Below are positions 51,134-59,635 of a stretch of 64,000 nucleotides of DNA, one piece after another. This DNA is from Deltaproteobacteria bacterium (GTDB lineage: Bacteria; Lernaellota; Lernaellaia; JACKCT01): assembly GCA_020845895.1 (NCBI GenBank), contig JADLEX010000057.1, forward strand, positions 1 through 64,000. The letters run 5' to 3'. Below the pieces are notes generated by a model, which was not told where the DNA came from, searched no databases, and saw nothing but the letters and a program-made list of their open reading frames with translations. Position 1 is the stretch's first letter. Every line of letters begins with the position of its first letter. The position numbers and the translations under genes are program-made.

Positions 51134-52296
51134 ACCCGCGAAACCAACGGACGATTTGCATCGCTTCGATCATTGTGACGTTCTTCGCCGCTGCGGGACC
51201 TTCGTCGGCCACCGACGACGTGAAAGTCTGCATCAAATATGAGACCCATTTCTCCGATTGGGAGATGGGCGATTTCTACGCCTACTCATCTCCACATGAT
51301 TATGTGGCGATTCAGCCCAAGGTTCGCGTTTGGGACAACAATACCAGTACCGCCATATACAACGACTTCACAAACGTTGTCAACTGCACGCCCACGCTGG
51401 CGCTGAATTCGACGCACAATTTTGAAATCAAGGTGTACGCCATCGCGTTGCTCGTCGACAACAACGAAATCCGTGTGTACGACGACTACAACAATCCCGC
51501 ACTTCACGCTCAGGTCATCAACGCTACCTGGAACCCCAGCGCCGACGGCACCTACACGTTCGTACACCAATACAATTCCACGTACAAGGTGTCGAATGTC
51601 TTGGCTGCGGCGGGTTGGGCCGTCAACCGACGTCCTGCCGGGCTGTCGAATCTCGACATCACCTACTTCACCGATCCGTGTCCCTCAACCGGGACATCCT
51701 GCTTTCAGGAAAACGGAGGCAATCACAGAATCATGCTATCGTCGGATGGCCTTGACAATAAATCTACTATCGCCCACGAAACCGGACATGAGATATCCTT
51801 CCAAAAAAACGACAACGACGGACATACGAATGATTGCTCTTACTATGTGACAGGAAATCTCGACTGCAGCGACGGCGGAACCGGCACTTCACAACACTGC
51901 AACAAATGCATAGAATATCAAAGCTGTGCGGCATGGGAAGGCTTCGCCGATTTCTATATGATAGCGGCATGGAATTATGAAGGAGAGTCGAATTGCGATT
52001 ATAACAAAGACGGTGATTCGTGCGAAAATGATGGCGCATGGATGGAAAATCATTTGTGCTGTTTGACATGCAACGGATATGGAATGGAATGGGACTGGGC
52101 CCACTTTTGGTGGGACATGTATACCGACGCAGGTTTATCCGTCGGCGACATTGCCGAAATTTACAATCTTTCAGATCCGGAAGATTGGAATGCCGGGATT
52201 GGCGTGTACGATGCCATCCATGACGCCGCCATGAACTTCGGCGTGAATTCGTCGGTCTGGAATAATGTCGAGATGATCAACGGAGTCGATCATTAG
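51130..52296 (+). CDS. Secreted gluzincin-type metalloprotease
   Basis: 388 residues with a signal peptide (ICIASIIVTFFAAAGPSSA). Zn motif HETGHE (His216, Glu217, His220) and a downstream Glu270 in AWEGFADFYM, a gluzincin-like third ligand 53 residues after the first Glu. About fifteen Cys (CSYY, CSDGG, CNKCIEYQSC, CCLTCNG) suggest disulfides. Start GTG 51130 overlaps the stop of the upstream gene. The coding sequence from about 51700 to 52250 is distinctly richer in A/T at third positions than its neighbours, which hints at horizontal acquisition. Not assigned to a MEROPS family. Confidence 0.8.
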   Translation: MNPRNQRTICIASIIVTFFAAAGPSSATDDVKVCIKYETHFSDWEMGDFYAYSSPHDYVAIQPKVRVWDNNTSTAIYNDFTNVVNCTPTLALNSTHNFEIKVYAIALLVDNNEIRVYDDYNNPALHAQVINATWNPSADGTYTFVHQYNSTYKVSNVLAAAGWAVNRRPAGLSNLDITYFTDPCPSTGTSCFQENGGNHRIMLSSDGLDNKSTIAHETGHEISFQKNDNDGHTNDCSYYVTGNLDCSDGGTGTSQHCNKCIEYQSCAAWEGFADFYMIAAWNYEGESNCDYNKDGDSCENDGAWMENHLCCLTCNGYGMEWDWAHFWWDMYTDAGLSVGDIAEIYNLSDPEDWNAGIGVYDAIHDAAMNFGVNSSVWNNVEMINGVDH

Positions 52297-52308
52297 GAGG
52301 TATTTCCC

Positions 52309-52989
52309 GTGAAAAACTTTGCACTAGCCCTCGCGCTCGCGGTTATGGCGGCTCTGACGCTTCCCTTTGCCTGCGGTTCGGACGACGACTCCGATGACGA
52401 GCAGACCGACGATGGCGACGGTGAAATCGACGACGATGGGAGCGATCGGGTCCTTGATCTGCGAAATGACGACATCGGCGAAGACGAGTGCCAGTATGGA
52501 CCGAACGACGGCGAGGCATGGGTGGATTCGTCCTCGGGACTGATGTGGCAGACCGGCTATTCCTGCGACAATCGCACAGTCGACGAAGTGGTCGACTACT
52601 GTGCGAATTTGACCGTCGGCGGACACATCGATTGGCACGTGCCGTCGATTTCCGATCTCCGCACTCTGATCAGAGGTTGTTTTAGCACAGCGACCGCTGG
52701 GGAGTGTATGATAACGGATGACTGCTTTGATTTCGCTGTGTGCGAAGACGTATCTTGTAAAGGATGCAGCTATGGTGATGGACCAACTGACGGTTGTTTC
52801 GGGCCGTCCGGGTTGGACAACCCTTGCGGGTGGTATTGGTCGTCGACCCAGCGATGGGATGATGCATCGGCAAGTTTTTGGACGGTTGCGTTCGTCGAAG
52901 GAAGAATTACCAGCAGTGAAATCGGCGACGACAACGAGGGAGATTCCGGCTTCCTCGTACGTTGCGTGCGGAATGGAGAATCGAGCTAA
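52309..52989 (+). CDS. Lcl/DUF1566 lipoprotein with Asp-rich tether, copy 1
   Basis: 226 residues: signal peptide MKNFALALALAVMAALTLPFAC, lipobox PFAC, then a tether dominated by Asp (GSDDDSDDEQTDDGDGEIDDD). The domain (about 60-225) matches PF07603 (Lcl/DUF1566 C-terminal, C-type-lectin-like fold): WVDSSSGLMWQTG, WHVPSISDLRTLIRGC, GWYWSSTQRWDDASASFW and FLVRCVRNG, with several Cys. It starts 12 bases after the metalloprotease. Surface lipoproteins of this family bind carbohydrates or are uncharacterised. A near-copy follows. Confidence 0.88.
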   Translation: MKNFALALALAVMAALTLPFACGSDDDSDDEQTDDGDGEIDDDGSDRVLDLRNDDIGEDECQYGPNDGEAWVDSSSGLMWQTGYSCDNRTVDEVVDYCANLTVGGHIDWHVPSISDLRTLIRGCFSTATAGECMITDDCFDFAVCEDVSCKGCSYGDGPTDGCFGPSGLDNPCGWYWSSTQRWDDASASFWTVAFVEGRITSSEIGDDNEGDSGFLVRCVRNGESS

Positions 52990-53294
52990 GTTGGTGGCGC
53001 TGCTTTTTGCTCTCGGCATGGTTCTGACACTTCCCTTCGCCTGCAGTTCGGACGACGACACCGACGACGAGCAGACCGGCAATGGCGACGGTGAAACCGA
53101 CGACGACGATGGGAGCGATCAGGTCCTTGAGCTGAGAAATGACGACATCGGCGAAGACGAGTGCCAGTATGGACCGAACGACGGCGAGGCTTGGGTGGAT
53201 TCGTCCTCGGGACTGATGTGGCAGACGGGCTATTCCTGCGACAATCGCACAGGCGACGAAGTGACGGACTACTGCGCGAATTTGACCGTCGGCG
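52459..53294 (+). repeat. Tandem DNA duplication within two lipoprotein genes
   Basis: Bases 52459-52621 and 53132-53294 (offset 673) are almost identical over 163 bases, while flanking parts of the two genes differ clearly at the protein level. A recent duplication or gene conversion limited to this part is indicated. The copies cover the WVDSSSGLMWQTG region of the domain. Confidence 0.85.
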
Positions 53295-53653
53295 GGTTTT
53301 CCGATTGGCGCGTGGCGACGATTTCGGAGCTTCGAACACTGATCCGAGGTTGTTTTCTCACAGGTCCCGGCGGCGAGTGCGGTATCACCGATGTTTGCTA
53401 CGACTACTCCACTTGCGTGAATGATGCGTGCAACGGCTGCGGCAACGGCGGGGGGCCAACCGACGGTTGCTTTGGTCAAAGCGTACTGGATAATCCTTGC
53501 GGCTGGTTTTGGTCGTCTACCCCAATGTCGGCCGATCCGTCGGCAAGCGATTGGATTATTTCATTTGGCTCAGGAAGAGTCATGAGCAGCGAAATCGGCG
53601 ACGACAACGAGGGGGATGCCGGGTTTCTTGTTCGCTGCGTGCGGAATGGCTGA
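52973..53653 (+). CDS. Lcl/DUF1566 lipoprotein with Asp-rich tether, copy 2
   Basis: 226 residues, overlapping the end of copy 1 by 17 bases. Signal peptide MENRAKLVALLFALGMVLTL, lipobox PFAC, Asp tether SSDDDTDDEQTGNGD. The domain is collinear with copy 1 (GLMWQTGYSCDNRTGDE, WRVATISELRTLIRGC, GWFWSSTPMSADPSASDW, GFLVRCVRNG). Conserved Cys support a disulfide-bonded extracytoplasmic fold. It is the last gene of the exported-protein operon. Confidence 0.88.
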   Translation: MENRAKLVALLFALGMVLTLPFACSSDDDTDDEQTGNGDGETDDDDGSDQVLELRNDDIGEDECQYGPNDGEAWVDSSSGLMWQTGYSCDNRTGDEVTDYCANLTVGGFSDWRVATISELRTLIRGCFLTGPGGECGITDVCYDYSTCVNDACNGCGNGGGPTDGCFGQSVLDNPCGWFWSSTPMSADPSASDWIISFGSGRVMSSEIGDDNEGDAGFLVRCVRNG

Positions 53654-53666
53654 AGGTAATCAGGTA

Positions 53667-54083
53667 ATGACCGCCGGCTATTCGGGCAAACCGGTCTGGC
53701 AAAAACTCGGGCTCAAACCCGGCAGCCGCTTCGCCGTGGTGGACGGCCCCTCCGACTACGAAATGACGATCGGCGGATTGCCGCCGGATGTGCGTCGCGT
53801 TGATGGGTCGAAGACGGATCTCGACGTGATCCACGTTTTCGTCATCGAACGTGCGCGGCTCGCGCGGATTCTCCCCTCCTTGCGTGAACGCATCGCGCCC
53901 GCCGGCGCCATCTGGGTGTCGTGGCCGAAGAAGTCCGCGAAGATCCCCGGCGACCTGACGGAGAACGTGGTTCGCGAACTCGCGCTCGCCGCCGGGCTCG
54001 TGGACGTGAAGGTCTGCGCCGTCAGCGAAATCTGGTCGGGGCTGAAGCTCGTGATCCGCGTGAAGGATCGCCCGGCAAAGTGA
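53667..54083 (+). CDS. DUF3052 family protein
   Basis: 138 residues, TAGYSGKPVWQKLGLKPGSRFAV at the start and PAGAIWVSWPKKSAK, DLTENVVRELALAAGLVDVKVCA, SEIWSGLKLVIRV: the DUF3052 pattern known from actinobacteria and many others. It is cytoplasmic and of unknown function. ATG 53667 gives the family start TAGYSG; ATG 53646 would add seven residues and overlap the upstream gene. It ends 31 bases before the convergent permease. Confidence 0.9.
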   Translation: MTAGYSGKPVWQKLGLKPGSRFAVVDGPSDYEMTIGGLPPDVRRVDGSKTDLDVIHVFVIERARLARILPSLRERIAPAGAIWVSWPKKSAKIPGDLTENVVRELALAAGLVDVKVCAVSEIWSGLKLVIRVKDRPAK

Positions 54084-54114
54084 AGTGCCGATGGCGCTTC
54101 GAGGTAACTCGCCG

Positions 54115-55164
54115 TCACCGCTTCGCTGGCTTCACCGCCGGGCCGAGCAGGATCGCGATCGGACGCGTTTCCTCGTTGTGCTCCAGCAGGATTTTCACGA
54201 CCACGGTCAGTGGTACGGACAGGAGCATCCCCGCGGGGCCCCAGATCCACCCCCAGAACACCAACGACAGAAAAACGACGAGCGACGACAGCCCGAGGCT
54301 CTGGCCCATCATCTTCGTCTCGATGATGTTGCCGATGACGAAATTGACCACGATGAATCCGACCGCCACCAGAATCGCCGCCACCGGACCGAGCTGCACG
54401 AGGGCGAGCAGGATCGGCGGGATCGCCGCGATGATCGAGCCGATGTTGGGCACGTAGTTGAGGGCGAACGTGAGCAGGCCCCACAGCAGCGCGAAGTCGA
54501 GGCCGAGAATCCACATCCACACGAGCAGCAACAGGCCCGTCGCCGCGCTGGCCACCGTCTTGAGCACCAAATAGCGCTGCACCGCCTCGATGCCGCCCGC
54601 GATGCGCGCCATGCGTTCGCGCCCGCCGCCGAACGCCTTCTGGAATTTGTCCGAGAACTCGCTGACCTCGAAGAGCATGAAGGCGACGGTGAGGATGACG
54701 AGTGTCGTCTGCGAGAGGATCGACGTGAGCGAGTCGAGCGTCTTGCCGACGAGCTTCATCGCCGTCGCGGGGTTGAGGGTCTCGCCGACATTCACGGCGC
54801 CCGTGTCGATGCCCAGGCGCGCGAGCAGCGCCTGGCCGTTCGTGAAGAGCCCGCCGAGTTTCGTTTGATACTCGGGCATGGCCGCCGAGAACTGCGCCGC
54901 GATCGCCGCGGTCATGCCCGCCGCCGCCACCAGCGCCACCGCGATCACGCCCACGACGATGAGCACGGCGACGAGCGTGGGAATCTTTTTGCGGCGAAAC
55001 CACGTGACCACGGGATGCACGACTACCGTGAGGATGACGGAGAAGATGAACGGCAGAATCAGATCGCCCGCCGCCTTGAGACCCGCGATGACAACGATGA
55101 TCGCCGCCAGCGTGACGACCACGCGCACCGCCGACGCGCGTTCCGTTTTGGGCTGCGTGGACAT
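54115..55164 (-). CDS. AI-2E family transporter (permease)
   Basis: 349 residues, about eight TM segments; typical features: VVHPVVTWFRRKKIPTLVAV near the N-terminus, FGGGRERMARIAGGIEAVQRYLVLKT in the middle, NYVPNIGSIIAAIPP and SLVFWGWIWGPAGMLLSVPL near the C-terminus. The family has been proposed to export autoinducer-2 or to be Na+/H+ antiporters; substrate cannot be assigned. ATG 55164 lies after GAGAGGAGC; GTG 55167 is also possible. Confidence 0.92.
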   Translation of the reverse strand: MSTQPKTERASAVRVVVTLAAIIVVIAGLKAAGDLILPFIFSVILTVVVHPVVTWFRRKKIPTLVAVLIVVGVIAVALVAAAGMTAAIAAQFSAAMPEYQTKLGGLFTNGQALLARLGIDTGAVNVGETLNPATAMKLVGKTLDSLTSILSQTTLVILTVAFMLFEVSEFSDKFQKAFGGGRERMARIAGGIEAVQRYLVLKTVASAATGLLLLVWMWILGLDFALLWGLLTFALNYVPNIGSIIAAIPPILLALVQLGPVAAILVAVGFIVVNFVIGNIIETKMMGQSLGLSSLVVFLSLVFWGWIWGPAGMLLSVPLTVVVKILLEHNEETRPIAILLGPAVKPAKR

Positions 55165-55196
55165 CACCGGGCTCCTCTCGATCCTCGGGTCTGCGT

Positions 55197-57086
55197 TCAG
55201 GCCGCCGGTTTCAGGGCTTCATCCGCACCTTTCGCGGGAGCGTTCGTCATGTTTTTCCAGTCGGTGAGCGCGTGAAACAGGCCGATCAGCGCGCTCGTCG
55301 AGTGCTGCACGTAGTCGATCTGAATCTCGGGATTCCAATAGCCGGTCTGATACCCGCCCATCGCCCGGGCGGGATTCTCGAAGAAGATCGTGTTCACGTC
55401 GGTGTACTGGTTGCGCATCAGGAACGTCGACCCGAGCTTCACGGCGCTCAGGATCCGCGCGGTCATGGCCGGGTCGTTGCGGCGCAGCGACATCTGGTAC
55501 TGCGCGCCCATCGCCTCGATGCGGCAGGCCACGGGGGTCGTCTTGGGCTTCTTGTAGAATCCGCCGACAAAATCCGGGTGCTCGTCTTCGAGGATGAACT
55601 TGTCGAACATCGCCTGCATGACGCGGTCGGCGTGCGCGGTGCGGTTCGCCGCCGGACGCAGTTTGTCGACCTCGTTGATGGCGTAGAGCAGCCAGTGGTC
55701 GTGCTCCAGCTTTTCCGTCGGCTTCGCGCCGTCGCGCACGTCGGCGATGAAGTCAATGCCCTTCGCCGCTACGTCGAGCCAGCGCGGATTGCCGTCGATG
55801 GCGTGCAGCGTCATCAGACCGAAGAACGCCTCACCCGGATAGTAGAGCACGGGCTGGTAGGTTTTGTTCTTGTCTTCGGGCTTGTGGTAGTAGCGCTGCA
55901 CCATGTCGCCGTCGGGTTTTTGCATGAACTCGATGAAGCGCGCGTAAGCCTGCATCAGATCGAGGTGGCTTTTGTCGCCCGTCACGCGCGTGTAGTTGCC
56001 GAAGGCCAGCAGCGCGAGCCCGCACCCGCCCAGCTTCGCCTCCAGGATTCCGGGCTGCGTGATCGCTTTCCAGTCGTGCTTCTTCGCGTCGTTGGCGTCG
56101 GGGCCCATCGACACGGTCTGCAAGTAGCCGAGCGCGCGCTTCACCGCCTCCAGAATCTCCGGGTCCTTGTTCAGTTCGTAGATCTGCATCATCGAAAACG
56201 TCGTGCCCGCGTGACGAAGCAGGTTGTACGACGTGGCCGACTTGTCCCGGGCGGGGTCGTAGTTGTAGTCGAACTTGCCCTTGTCATCGACGGCGCGCTT
56301 CAGGTAGTTGCCCGCCTCGTTGATCGCGGTGAGGAGTCGCTCGGGCGCGGGCTCGAACCCGTCCAGCACGTTGCCGCGATAGAGCGTTTTCACAGTGCCG
56401 TCGGGCTCCTGCAGGAACGACGCGAGCTCGCCGCGCACGAGATTCACCTTGGCGTCTTTTTGCAGCAGCGGACTGCCGTCGGTGGCGAGACCGCGCCGGT
56501 TCATCAGGCGGCGCAGGCCCTCGATCGAAAACTTGTCCTTGTGGCCGCCGATCGCGCCGGTGTCGCGCATCTCCTGACCCAAAAACGCGACCGGGGGCTT
56601 GGTGTCGAAGAGCACCGCGTCGAGCGTGACGTCGGCCTTCCACTTCTTGCCGACCTCGTAAGTCTTCTTCTCGTCGGCCTTCACGATCACGTCGACGCGC
56701 ACGCGACCGACGCGATCGGCGGGGATCTTCGCGCGGGTCGCGTCCTTCGCCGCGGCGATGGTCGCCTCGGCCGCGTTCTCCCGAAACGCAAGACCGGTGA
56801 CGGCCGCCTTACCCTCGCGTGGGACCGTCACGAAGACACCTCGCGTGGACTTGCCGTGCATTTTCGCGTGCGCCCCGGCGTCGGTCGAGGGAGTCTCGCC
56901 CTTCAGCACAGCCCGGGCGATTGCCGCCAGATACGCCTTGTCGGTGTCGGTGAGTTCGATTTTTTCGATGGAGGCGATGTCCACCACGGGAGCCTCGCCC
57001 TGCGCGCATCCGAGCGCGAACACGACAAAGAGCAGCGCCGCCCCCAGCGAGGGGCGATTCGGCGCGAAAATTCGGGCGATGGTCAT
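55197..57086 (-). CDS. Lipoprotein with AMMECR1-like and alpha/alpha-toroid domains
   Basis: 629 residues. Signal peptide with lipobox (FVVFALGC, mature Cys about residue 27). Residues about 30-190 include LTDTDKAYLAAIARAVLKGE, TRGVFVTVPREGKAAV, resembling AMMECR1 (weak). Residues about 250-560 have repeated helical hairpins, with NEAGNYLKRAVDDKGKFDYN, TSYNLLRHAGTTFSMMQIYE and LALLAFGNYTRVTGDKSHLD, as in six-hairpin glycosidase/epimerase-like toroids. No catalytic acid pair could be assigned with confidence. GGAG precedes ATG 57086. Exported, anchored; a role in polysaccharide handling is inferred from fold only. Confidence 0.65.
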   Translation of the reverse strand: MTIARIFAPNRPSLGAALLFVVFALGCAQGEAPVVDIASIEKIELTDTDKAYLAAIARAVLKGETPSTDAGAHAKMHGKSTRGVFVTVPREGKAAVTGLAFRENAAEATIAAAKDATRAKIPADRVGRVRVDVIVKADEKKTYEVGKKWKADVTLDAVLFDTKPPVAFLGQEMRDTGAIGGHKDKFSIEGLRRLMNRRGLATDGSPLLQKDAKVNLVRGELASFLQEPDGTVKTLYRGNVLDGFEPAPERLLTAINEAGNYLKRAVDDKGKFDYNYDPARDKSATSYNLLRHAGTTFSMMQIYELNKDPEILEAVKRALGYLQTVSMGPDANDAKKHDWKAITQPGILEAKLGGCGLALLAFGNYTRVTGDKSHLDLMQAYARFIEFMQKPDGDMVQRYYHKPEDKNKTYQPVLYYPGEAFFGLMTLHAIDGNPRWLDVAAKGIDFIADVRDGAKPTEKLEHDHWLLYAINEVDKLRPAANRTAHADRVMQAMFDKFILEDEHPDFVGGFYKKPKTTPVACRIEAMGAQYQMSLRRNDPAMTARILSAVKLGSTFLMRNQYTDVNTIFFENPARAMGGYQTGYWNPEIQIDYVQHSTSALIGLFHALTDWKNMTNAPAKGADEALKPAA

Positions 57087-57239
57087 TCGAATTACTCCAA
57101 CAGGGATGACGAAGAGAGGGCAAACTAGCAAATCGGGCGAATACCTGTCTACGAAAGCGCGGTTTTCGCGCGGGGGCCGTTGATTTTCGATTCGGGGCCG
57201 CTTATTTAAGAGAATCCATTCCAGCGGCGGGCACCGGAT

Positions 57240-57557
57240 ATGAGCATCCTCAAGATCTTTGCGGTCACGGCGGACAAGGTGACGAAGTGGACGGCCGATC
57301 GCAACGTCGACAAACTCGTCGCTGCGCTCGTGGACAAGGACCCGGTGATTCGGCGCCTCGCCGCCGAGGGCATGGCGCAGATCCGTTCGCGCGAGGTGCT
57401 CGACTACTGTCGCGGCAACGCGCAGAGCATGGATCAGAATATCCGCTGGGGCATCACGCAGATCCTCGGCCTGATCGGCAGCACCGAGGCGATGAGCATC
57501 CTGTCGACGGTGCGCGATCCGATGACGGCGAAATCCAAATCCAATAAGAACGTGTGA
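57240..57557 (+). CDS. Small HEAT-repeat protein
   Basis: 105 residues: NVDKLVAALVDKDPVIRRLAAEGMAQI and IRWGITQILGLIGSTEAMSIL are HEAT-like helical pairs. It is soluble, with a basic Lys/Ser-rich tail. It lies 28 bases before the lone receiver gene, so both probably form one transcript. A weak TTGATT (57180-57185)-N17-TATTTA (57203-57208) could be the promoter. Function likely protein binding in signalling. Confidence 0.8.
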   Translation: MSILKIFAVTADKVTKWTADRNVDKLVAALVDKDPVIRRLAAEGMAQIRSREVLDYCRGNAQSMDQNIRWGITQILGLIGSTEAMSILSTVRDPMTAKSKSNKNV

Positions 57558-57585
57558 CGCGACCTCGAGATTCGGAGAGAACCCG

Positions 57586-57975
57586 ATGGCCAGCATGCTC
57601 GTGATCGACGACGACCAGATCATCCGAAAAATGATGCAGGCGTTTTTCACCGCCAAGGGCTTCAACGTGACCGTGGCCAAGGACGGTCGCGAGGGCATCG
57701 AGAAGTTCAAGGTCGGGACGTACGACGTGGTCGTCACCGACCTGATGATGCCCGACGTGCACGGTTATCAGGTGATCGACTTCATCAAGGGCAGCAAAAA
57801 GGGCAAGACCACGCCCGTGGTGCTGCTGACCGCCGACCGCAACGAACCCGAGCTCGACCAGTACGACCGCTCGGGTTTCGAGGACGACTACCTCGCCAAG
57901 CCCTTCGACATGCCGATTCTGGAAGGCAAGGTGAAGTCGGTGATTCGCGAATTCAGGGAACGCGGCGAAGACTGA
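57586..57975 (+). CDS. Single-domain response regulator
   Basis: 129 residues, only a receiver. Acidic pair VIDDDQI, phosphoacceptor Asp in VVVTDLMMPD, Thr in VLLTADR and Lys in YLAKPFDMP. There is no output domain, so it must act through phosphotransfer or binding, as CheY-like proteins do. It is convergent with the FHA histidine kinase (12 bases apart), which may be its kinase. GGAGAG precedes ATG 57586. Confidence 0.93.
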   Translation: MASMLVIDDDQIIRKMMQAFFTAKGFNVTVAKDGREGIEKFKVGTYDVVVTDLMMPDVHGYQVIDFIKGSKKGKTTPVVLLTADRNEPELDQYDRSGFEDDYLAKPFDMPILEGKVKSVIREFRERGED

Positions 57976-57987
57976 CCCGCGTTCGCG

Positions 57988-59598
57988 CTACGACGTCGCC
58001 GCCGGTCCGACCGGCCGCTTTCTCGGCAGCGCGATCGTGAACATCGTCCCTTGGCCCGGCGAGCTCTTCACTGTGATGTCGCCCCGATGCTCGCGCGCAA
58101 TCTTGTGCGAAACCGCGAGGCCGAGCCCCGTGCCCTTCGCGCCCTTGGTGCTCGTGAACGCCTGAAAGAGCGTCGGCAGGATCTCGGCCGGAATGCCCGG
58201 GCCGTTGTCGATCACGTCGATGTATAGGCGCCGGGCGTCGTGCGCGTCCGGCCGCGTGCGCAGCAGGATCTTTCCATCCTGCCGGTCTTCCATCGCGTCC
58301 ACCGCGTTGCCCGCGAGATTGAGCAGGCACCGGTGGATGCTCACGCCCTCGGCCTCGACCTCGCGCGCTTGGGGATGCACCTCGACCTTGACGCCCACGC
58401 CGTAGTCCACGCCGCGCAACACCACGAGATTCCGGACCTCGGACATCAGGTCCTCGAGGTTCACCGTCTCGTACTTCGGTTCACGGTCCTTGCTGTAGTC
58501 GAGCATGTTGAGCATGAGCTGATGGATACGGTCCTGGCTCACCTTCACGAGATCCCAGCCGGCCGCCATCGTCGTCACGTCGGAGCGCGAAATCGCGTCG
58601 TCCACCAGATACGCGCCGGCCTTGATGCCCGAGAGGATGTTTTTAATGTCGTGCGCGAGGCCCGCCATCGACTGACCGATCGCCGCGAGGCGTTCCGAAC
58701 GCAGTTTCTCCTCGCGCAGCCGCGAATTGACGATCGCCGTGCCGGCGATGTTGCCCAGGATCATGAGCATGCGAAGGTCATTTGCCGAGAAAACGCCGGT
58801 GCCCGGCGCTTCGACGTTCAGAGCCCCGACGATCCCGGACTCGTGACACAGCGGCACGCACATCGCCGATCGGATTCCGAGCCGGTAGATGCTGTCGGAG
58901 ATCTCCATCTCCGCGCCGGAACGCGCATCGCTGACAAGCAGCGACTCCCCGCTCGCGACGACGCGATCGACAATCGTTCTCGAGTAGGTGGATTCCGGGC
59001 CCGTGGATGTCCCCCGCGACGCCGCGACATCGAGCGCGCCGGTTTTTTCGTTTTTCAGCAGAATCATGGCACTGCGTGCGCCCAGGACGGAGATCGTCTT
59101 GTCGAGCAGCCGCCCGAAGAGATCTCCGAGATCGAGCGCGGAATTGAGCAGGCCCGAGACTTCGAGGGCGATGGCGAGGCGCTGTTTGATGCGCGCGGGC
59201 CCTGTCGCGTCGCGTTCGTCGTCCGCCTCCGCATCGCCGATCGCGTGCATGACCGTGTATTCGAGGCTGGAGTCGGGCGATTCGGGCAGCGGCACGCGCC
59301 CGTCGGCTCCGCCGCCATCGAGAAACTCGAAGACGGTCTGCCCGATTTTGACCTCCTGACCGGAACGCAGGTCGGACTCGATGATCGGGTTTCCGTCGAT
59401 GTAGGTGCCGTAGGACGATCCCTCGTCCTTCAGGATGAATCGCTCGCCCGCCCGCCGGATCGAAGCGTGCGTGCGGGAGACGCTCGTATCACGAAGCTGG
59501 ATGTCGCAGGACTTGCCGCGGCCGATCGTTTGGAGTTCGGCGGGCAACTCGAAGATCTGGCCCTTGTGATCGCCGGATTTTCCGACCAGACGCGCCAT
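57988..59598 (-). CDS. FHA-GAF histidine kinase
   Basis: 536 residues. FHA domain at about 1-95 (TIGRGKSCDIQLRD, SVSRTHASIRR, SSYGTYIDGN) for binding phosphothreonine peptides; GAF at about 140-290 (MILLKNEKTGAL, RSAMCVPLCHESGIVGALNV); HisKA with MAGLAHDIKNILSG; HATPase with NLAGNAVDAMED, DVIDNGPGIP and KGTGLGLAVS. No TM, so cytoplasmic. ATG 59598 has GGGAG and gives the FHA start; ATG 59682 would overlap the upstream gene. The FHA links it to Ser/Thr kinases, one of which lies 160 bases beyond the neighbouring gene. Confidence 0.93.
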   Translation of the reverse strand: MARLVGKSGDHKGQIFELPAELQTIGRGKSCDIQLRDTSVSRTHASIRRAGERFILKDEGSSYGTYIDGNPIIESDLRSGQEVKIGQTVFEFLDGGGADGRVPLPESPDSSLEYTVMHAIGDAEADDERDATGPARIKQRLAIALEVSGLLNSALDLGDLFGRLLDKTISVLGARSAMILLKNEKTGALDVAASRGTSTGPESTYSRTIVDRVVASGESLLVSDARSGAEMEISDSIYRLGIRSAMCVPLCHESGIVGALNVEAPGTGVFSANDLRMLMILGNIAGTAIVNSRLREEKLRSERLAAIGQSMAGLAHDIKNILSGIKAGAYLVDDAISRSDVTTMAAGWDLVKVSQDRIHQLMLNMLDYSKDREPKYETVNLEDLMSEVRNLVVLRGVDYGVGVKVEVHPQAREVEAEGVSIHRCLLNLAGNAVDAMEDRQDGKILLRTRPDAHDARRLYIDVIDNGPGIPAEILPTLFQAFTSTKGAKGTGLGLAVSHKIAREHRGDITVKSSPGQGTMFTIALPRKRPVGPAATS

Positions 59599-59635
59599 CG
59601 AAACTCCCGTGCGCCCCTCTTCGGGGCGACGCGGT

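Noticed and set aside
53646-53666. Longer DUF3052 start at ATG 53646
   Set aside because: It would overlap the preceding lipoprotein gene and add residues before the conserved TAGYSG start.
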